From Planctomycetaceae bacterium (GTDB taxonomy: Bacteria > Planctomycetota > Planctomycetia > Planctomycetales > Planctomycetaceae): a stretch of DNA of 64,000 nucleotides. The position numbers and the translations under genes are program-made. Every line of letters starts with the position of its first letter. The stretch's first letter is position 1. Positions 60,112 through 64,000 of the stretch are shown piece by piece. The stretch is taken from positions 32,829 through 96,828 of the forward strand of contig JAGQQG010000007.1 of assembly GCA_020426325.1 (NCBI GenBank), in the 5' to 3' direction. The notes beneath the pieces are model-generated. The model was not told the DNA's origin. It did no database searches and saw only the letters and a list, made by a program, of their open reading frames with translations.

Positions 60112-60405
60112 CTACCCCAAAAGGATCCACGACGACATTTTATGATGATCAAAGAATGATAATCGCAACATCCTATCAAACCGTCTGACCCGATTCACGT
60201 ATCGGTCTGATCGAAATCGCTTGAGTGACCGGACGCCATACTCCAACGCGACTTTCTCACCTCGGCCGGACATGGCGTCAATCATGTGCACCCGCTGGGC
60301 CTTCGTCGCAAGAAACTGTGCCAGACTCGAACGGGTCTGAGCCTCGACTGGCTCATCTTCGGTCTGTTCAATCATCGCCCGCAGGACCTGCTCGGCAGCG
60401 AGCAA
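60112..60405 (-). CDS. Possible small gene or remnant
   Basis: 97 codons, starting only at TTG, 12 bases upstream of the HTTM gene. The first 60 residues (AAEQVLRAMIEQTEDEPVEAQ onward) look coding and helical, while the last 35 have no such character. No ribosome site or known motif. It may be a decayed gene fragment. Confidence 0.25.
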   Translation of the reverse strand: MLAAEQVLRAMIEQTEDEPVEAQTRSSLAQFLATKAQRVHMIDAMSGRGEKVALEYGVRSLKRFRSDRYVNRVRRFDRMLRLSFFDHHKMSSWILLG

Positions 60406-60495
60406 TGAGAACAGCCATTACCCATCACGGAACAGCTGAAGGGGACGAGTGACGCACACCTGAGACCGCTCGATCTGCTCCTGGAATTCGTCAGA

Positions 60496-63400
60496 TCACA
60501 CCACCCGTTCAATCCGGACCGCGTCGGCGATGACGAATCCGTTGGCTTCGTCGGTGAGTTGGACGGTGAGGGTGTTGCTGGTGATCATCACGGTGGCGAG
60601 GTCTTCCCAGCTCGCGCCGAAGCTGATGCGGTCGTCCGGGGTGAGTTGCTGGTTGATGTCGACCGTGGCCAGCGGGGCTGCTCCGTCGAAGATGGTATAC
60701 GGGGCGTCCGTCGCGCGGTTGGTGAAGGCGGTCCACGTGGCGGAGACGCGGTATAGGCCGGGCGTCAGGTCGGTGAAGGTCCACGTCGCGATGCGGCTGC
60801 CGTCCCCTTTCGAGGCGTTGAGCTGGTCGCCGTCGTAGCCGTTGGTCGCGAGCGGCAGCGTCCAGCCGGGGGTGCTGGTGAAGCCGGGGTCGCCGTTGTC
60901 GATGATCGTATTCGGTGCATCGGTCGTCGCCTGCACGAAGATCGCGTCCGCGATCACGTAGCCGTTGGCGTCGTCGGTCAGCTCGACCACAAGTTCGTTG
61001 CCGGTGATGGTCACGACTGCGAGGCGTTCCCAAGTGCTGCCGCGCTGGCTGAAGTCGTTCGGCTCGAGTTTCTGATTGACGAGGCGTGTCTGAATGGCTG
61101 GTCCGCCCGTGCCATCGAAGATGGTGAACGGAGCGTTCGTCGCGCGGTTGGCTGCCGAGGTCCACGTCGCTGAGACGAGGTAGTTGCCGGGCATCAATCC
61201 GGTGAAGGTCCAGGTGGCCTTGTCGCTGCCGTTGCCCTGAAGCGAGTTGTGGACGTCGCTGTGCCGTCCGTTGGCGAGCAGTTTCTCACTCCAGCTGCCG
61301 ATCGTGGTGAAACCCGGCTCGCCGTCGTCGATGATCGGATCGATCGGTGGTGCGAGGGTGTTCGTCGGGGCGATGCGGATGGCGTCCGCGACCACGTAGC
61401 CATCGTTGTGACTGTTCCGCAGTTCGACCACGAGCGTGGTCCCGGTGATGGTCACGACGGTCAGATTCTCCCAGTCGGCTCCGTCGCTGTTGAAGTCATT
61501 GGGTGCGACTTTCTGATTGACCAGCACCGTATCCAGCTCCGCTCCGCCGATGGTCTCACGCACCGTGAACGGACTGTTGGACGCCCGGTTCGCGTGCGCG
61601 AACCACGTCGCCGCCACGTGATACGTGCCGGGCACCAACCCGGTGAACTCCCACGTGGCCACACTCTCCCCCAACCCATTCGGCGGCCGATGCTGCGTGT
61701 CACCCTCAAAGGCCCCCGCATTCGCCCGCGGCGCCCAAGGTCCAAACGTCGAGAACCCTGGATCGCCGTCGTCAACAATGCGCACATTCGACACACCGGC
61801 CAGACTCAGGATGTAGACCGCCCCGCGAACGTTGCCGCCGTCACCGTCGCTTCCGGCCCCCACGGCCAATTCGTTGATGCCGTCGCCGTCCAGGTCACCC
61901 AGGTTCGCCACCGAATTGCCAAAGCGTTCACTGTCATTGAGGGTGGCGGTGAAGTTGCCTTGGGTGTCGCTGATCTTTTGATGTGACTTGACCGTGCCGT
62001 CCGCATTCAGCAGCAGCACATACACGGCCCCGCGACCTACGCTGCCGTCACCGTCGCGGAAGCTTCCGACAGCCAGATCGTTGATGCCGTCGCCGTCCAA
62101 GTCACCCAGGTTCGCCAACGACTTGCCGAAGTAGTCACCGATATCGAGGATGGCGGTGAAGTTGCCGGCGGTGTCGCTGATCTTCTGATGTGATTTGACC
62201 GTGCCGTCCGTGTTCAGGAACAGCACGTACACGGCCCCATGCCCCAAGCCGCCGTCATCGTCGTTCCTCGCCCCGACGGCCAGATCGGTGATGCCGTCGC
62301 CGTCCAGATCGCCCAGGTTCGTCACCGAAATGCCGAAGAGGTCACTGTCATCGAGGGTGGCGGTGAAGTTGCCGGCCGTGTCGCTGATCTTTTGATGTGA
62401 CTTGACCGTGCCGTCTGCGTTGAGGAACAGCACGTACACGGCCCCACGATTCGAGCCACCGTCATCATCGCTCCTCGCCCCGGCGGCCAGATCGTTGATG
62501 CCGTCGCCATCCAGGTCTCCCAGGCTTGTTACCGAAACGCCGAAGCGGTCACCGTCACCCAACGCAGCGGTGAAGTTGCCAGCCGTATCGCTGATTTTGG
62601 AAAAGGACGTGACCACCCCCGGCGGAGTGACTGCTTCCAGACTCAGGATGTACACCGCCCCGCGAAAAGTGCCGTAGGTGCCAGCATCATCAAAGTAGGT
62701 CCCTACGGCCAACTCAGCTATCCCATCGCCGTCTACGTCGCCCAGATTCGCCAGAGAATTGCCAAATGAATCACCATGACCCAGCATGGCCGTAAAGCCT
62801 CCGGCTGTATTGCTGATCTTCTGGTGCGACTTCACCGTCCCATTTGCATTCAGGAATAATACGTACACAGCCCCACCAATCAAACCACCGTCTCCGTCAT
62901 GGACGGCTCCAACGGCCAGATCACTGATGCCATCCCCGTCCAAATCACCGGTGTTGGCAACCGAAGCGCCAAAGTAGTCGCCATCATCCAGCGACCCTGT
63001 AAAACCGCCTGCCGTGTCACTGATCTTCTGATGCGACTTGACCGTGCCATCGGTGTTCATGAACAACACATAGACCGCACCGCGATACGTGCCGCCATCG
63101 CTATCGCCATCGGCTCCAACTGCCAGGTCAGTAACCCCATCACCGTCCAGATCTCCGAGATTCGTCAACGATCTGCCAAGGAAATCATAGGCATCCAGCG
63201 TGGCAGTAAAATTGCCCTGAGTATCGCTGATCTTCTGATGCGACTTGACGGTTCCGTTTGCGTTCAAAAACAGGACATACACAGCTCCATGCCGACTACC
63301 ACCGTCACCGTCGTTGGTTGCACCGACGGCGAGATCTGTAATGCCGTCTCCGTCAATGTCACCGACATTCGCCAGTGAAGAACCAATCTGGTCGAAGTCA

Positions 63401-63822
63401 TCTATTACAGCAGTGAACCCTCCGGAAGTGTCGCTGATCTTCTGGTGCGCCTTGACTGTGTCGTCTGCATTCAGGAACAGCACGTAGACCGCCCCACGGG
63501 CGTTGCCGCCGTCGTCATCACCCTCCGCGCCCACGGCGAAGTCGACGATCCCGTCGCCGTCCAGGTCACCCAGGTTTGCTATCGAACTGCCGAATCCGCT
63601 TAAGTCATTCAGTACAGCCGTGAAGTTGCCTTCGGTGTCGCTGATCTTGGAGAATGAGGTCACCTCGCCGATCGCGCCGGCGAGCATCACGAGGCTTTCG
63701 AGGGCTTCGGTGGGTTGGAAGCCTTGACGCTTTGCACCGCGGCGGACACGCCACCGATGACGCTTCAATGGAAAGTTCGCAGTCAATTCTGCTCGCAGTG
63801 TTCGCAACCAGTCAAAAGCCAT
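60496..63822 (-). CDS. Large surface protein with nine FG-GAP repeats and three golvesin-like domains
   Basis: 1108 residues from the ATG at 63822. The N-terminus has the planctomycete surface-protein leader pattern: basic stretch RRGAKRQGFQ, then ALESLVMLAG. Nine FG-GAP (integrin-alpha-like) repeats follow (about residues 55-670), each of about 65 residues with a DLDGDGI-type calcium loop and a conserved GAVYVLFLN strand. They form two blocks (5 and 4), each opening with TSFSKISDT. Then come three golvesin/xanthan-lyase-type domains of about 130 residues (each with DDGDPGF or similar, VVTITG and GYVIADAI-like ends). No membrane anchor is visible, so secretion or cell-surface attachment is inferred. 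The function may be adhesion or glycan binding. Confidence 0.88.
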   Translation of the reverse strand: MAFDWLRTLRAELTANFPLKRHRWRVRRGAKRQGFQPTEALESLVMLAGAIGEVTSFSKISDTEGNFTAVLNDLSGFGSSIANLGDLDGDGIVDFAVGAEGDDDGGNARGAVYVLFLNADDTVKAHQKISDTSGGFTAVIDDFDQIGSSLANVGDIDGDGITDLAVGATNDGDGGSRHGAVYVLFLNANGTVKSHQKISDTQGNFTATLDAYDFLGRSLTNLGDLDGDGVTDLAVGADGDSDGGTYRGAVYVLFMNTDGTVKSHQKISDTAGGFTGSLDDGDYFGASVANTGDLDGDGISDLAVGAVHDGDGGLIGGAVYVLFLNANGTVKSHQKISNTAGGFTAMLGHGDSFGNSLANLGDVDGDGIAELAVGTYFDDAGTYGTFRGAVYILSLEAVTPPGVVTSFSKISDTAGNFTAALGDGDRFGVSVTSLGDLDGDGINDLAAGARSDDDGGSNRGAVYVLFLNADGTVKSHQKISDTAGNFTATLDDSDLFGISVTNLGDLDGDGITDLAVGARNDDDGGLGHGAVYVLFLNTDGTVKSHQKISDTAGNFTAILDIGDYFGKSLANLGDLDGDGINDLAVGSFRDGDGSVGRGAVYVLLLNADGTVKSHQKISDTQGNFTATLNDSERFGNSVANLGDLDGDGINELAVGAGSDGDGGNVRGAVYILSLAGVSNVRIVDDGDPGFSTFGPWAPRANAGAFEGDTQHRPPNGLGESVATWEFTGLVPGTYHVAATWFAHANRASNSPFTVRETIGGAELDTVLVNQKVAPNDFNSDGADWENLTVVTITGTTLVVELRNSHNDGYVVADAIRIAPTNTLAPPIDPIIDDGEPGFTTIGSWSEKLLANGRHSDVHNSLQGNGSDKATWTFTGLMPGNYLVSATWTSAANRATNAPFTIFDGTGGPAIQTRLVNQKLEPNDFSQRGSTWERLAVVTITGNELVVELTDDANGYVIADAIFVQATTDAPNTIIDNGDPGFTSTPGWTLPLATNGYDGDQLNASKGDGSRIATWTFTDLTPGLYRVSATWTAFTNRATDAPYTIFDGAAPLATVDINQQLTPDDRISFGASWEDLATVMITSNTLTVQLTDEANGFVIADAVRIERVV
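61800..63662 (-). repeat. Tandem array of nine about 195-base units encoding FG-GAP repeats
   Basis: Each unit encodes a repeat beginning SDTxGxFTAxL and containing DGD-rich calcium loops. Units are similar at DNA level, and the array falls into two blocks of five and four with a repeated TSFSKISDT junction near 62590, suggesting block duplication. Confidence 0.8.
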
Positions 63823-63961
63823 GAGTCGGCTTGGTGTTTGAGAGAATGAACATGAACACAAATTCGGCGTCATCCGAAAAATTCAACTCTTTAAGATAGA
63901 TTAACGAGCGACCCAACTCAAGCATGAAGACAAACTCTCTATATGAGGGGATTTGTGTGAG

Positions 63962-63984
63962 GCCGTGGACATCAAGGCCACGGC
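63962..63984. repeat. GCCGTGG/CCACGGC hairpin
   Basis: Seven-base stem (63962-63968 and 63978-63984) with a nine-base loop in the empty 178-base stretch at the window end. Could be a terminator for a gene outside the window. Confidence 0.4.
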
Positions 63985-64000
63985 AATCGCATGTTCAGGC

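Overview
The window reads as a stretch of a Planctomycetota chromosome, most likely from the Planctomycetaceae side of the phylum. The evidence is the gene families: a secreted sulfatase, a DUF1559 protein with a prepilin-type N-terminus, three DUF1501 proteins, two complete and one partial DUF1549/DUF1553 (PSCyt-type) proteins, a DUF1080 protein, an HTTM protein, a PQQ-repeat protein, and a large FG-GAP protein with the N-terminal 'ALES.VMLAG' signature typical of planctomycete surface proteins. No rRNA, tRNA, CRISPR array, transposase or phage gene was recognised. The one RNA gene seen is RNase P RNA on the minus strand at about 35.43-35.80 kb.

Layout. 0-6.6 kb: truncated DUF1549 gene, sulfatase, GAF/HD-GYP signalling protein, Cys/His-rich secreted protein, DUF1559 protein, Nudix hydrolase. 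6.7-12.6 kb (minus): orphan 325-residue protein between two copies of a CCCTCTCC hairpin, aldehyde dehydrogenase, a DUF4349 lipoprotein gene with two compensating frameshifts, FkbM methyltransferase, DUF1080 protein, YidD. 12.7-17.2 kb: aspS, a 2OG-Fe(II) oxygenase overlapping an ELM1-like gene, a frameshifted small gene and a small membrane protein. 17.2-28.3 kb: a ribose-type sugar ABC transporter (binding protein, ATPase, permease) downstream of a ceramidase-LamG gene, then a Tat-exported protein of unknown function, a second ceramidase-like gene and an MFS transporter. 28.3-41.1 kb: DUF1501, a coiled-coil membrane-anchored protein, aldo/keto reductase, FAD oxidoreductase, rnpB, FHA protein, RsgA, nucleoside hydrolase and PfkB kinase. 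41.2-51.7 kb (minus): two neighbouring PSCyt/DUF1549/DUF1553 plus DUF1501 modules with copies of a dispersed repeat at their edges. 52-64 kb: metallopeptidase and partner, ScpB, triple-RidA protein, PQQ protein, HTTM protein and the FG-GAP surface protein.

The most unusual observation is the sugar ABC transporter. Its lipoprotein binding protein appears circularly permuted: the half that normally follows the first crossover comes directly after the lipobox, and the normal N-terminal half comes last. The permease of the same operon is about 200 residues longer than RbsC proteins and carries an extra hydrophobic block. Together they look like an unusual transporter architecture placed next to ceramidase-like hydrolases. 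A second theme is frame disruption: two genes each read through only if two compensating single-base changes are assumed, mostly in homopolymer runs, which points to either sequencing error or real decay. A third theme is small dispersed palindromes between genes, one of which has become part of the N-terminal coding sequence of a DUF1501 gene.
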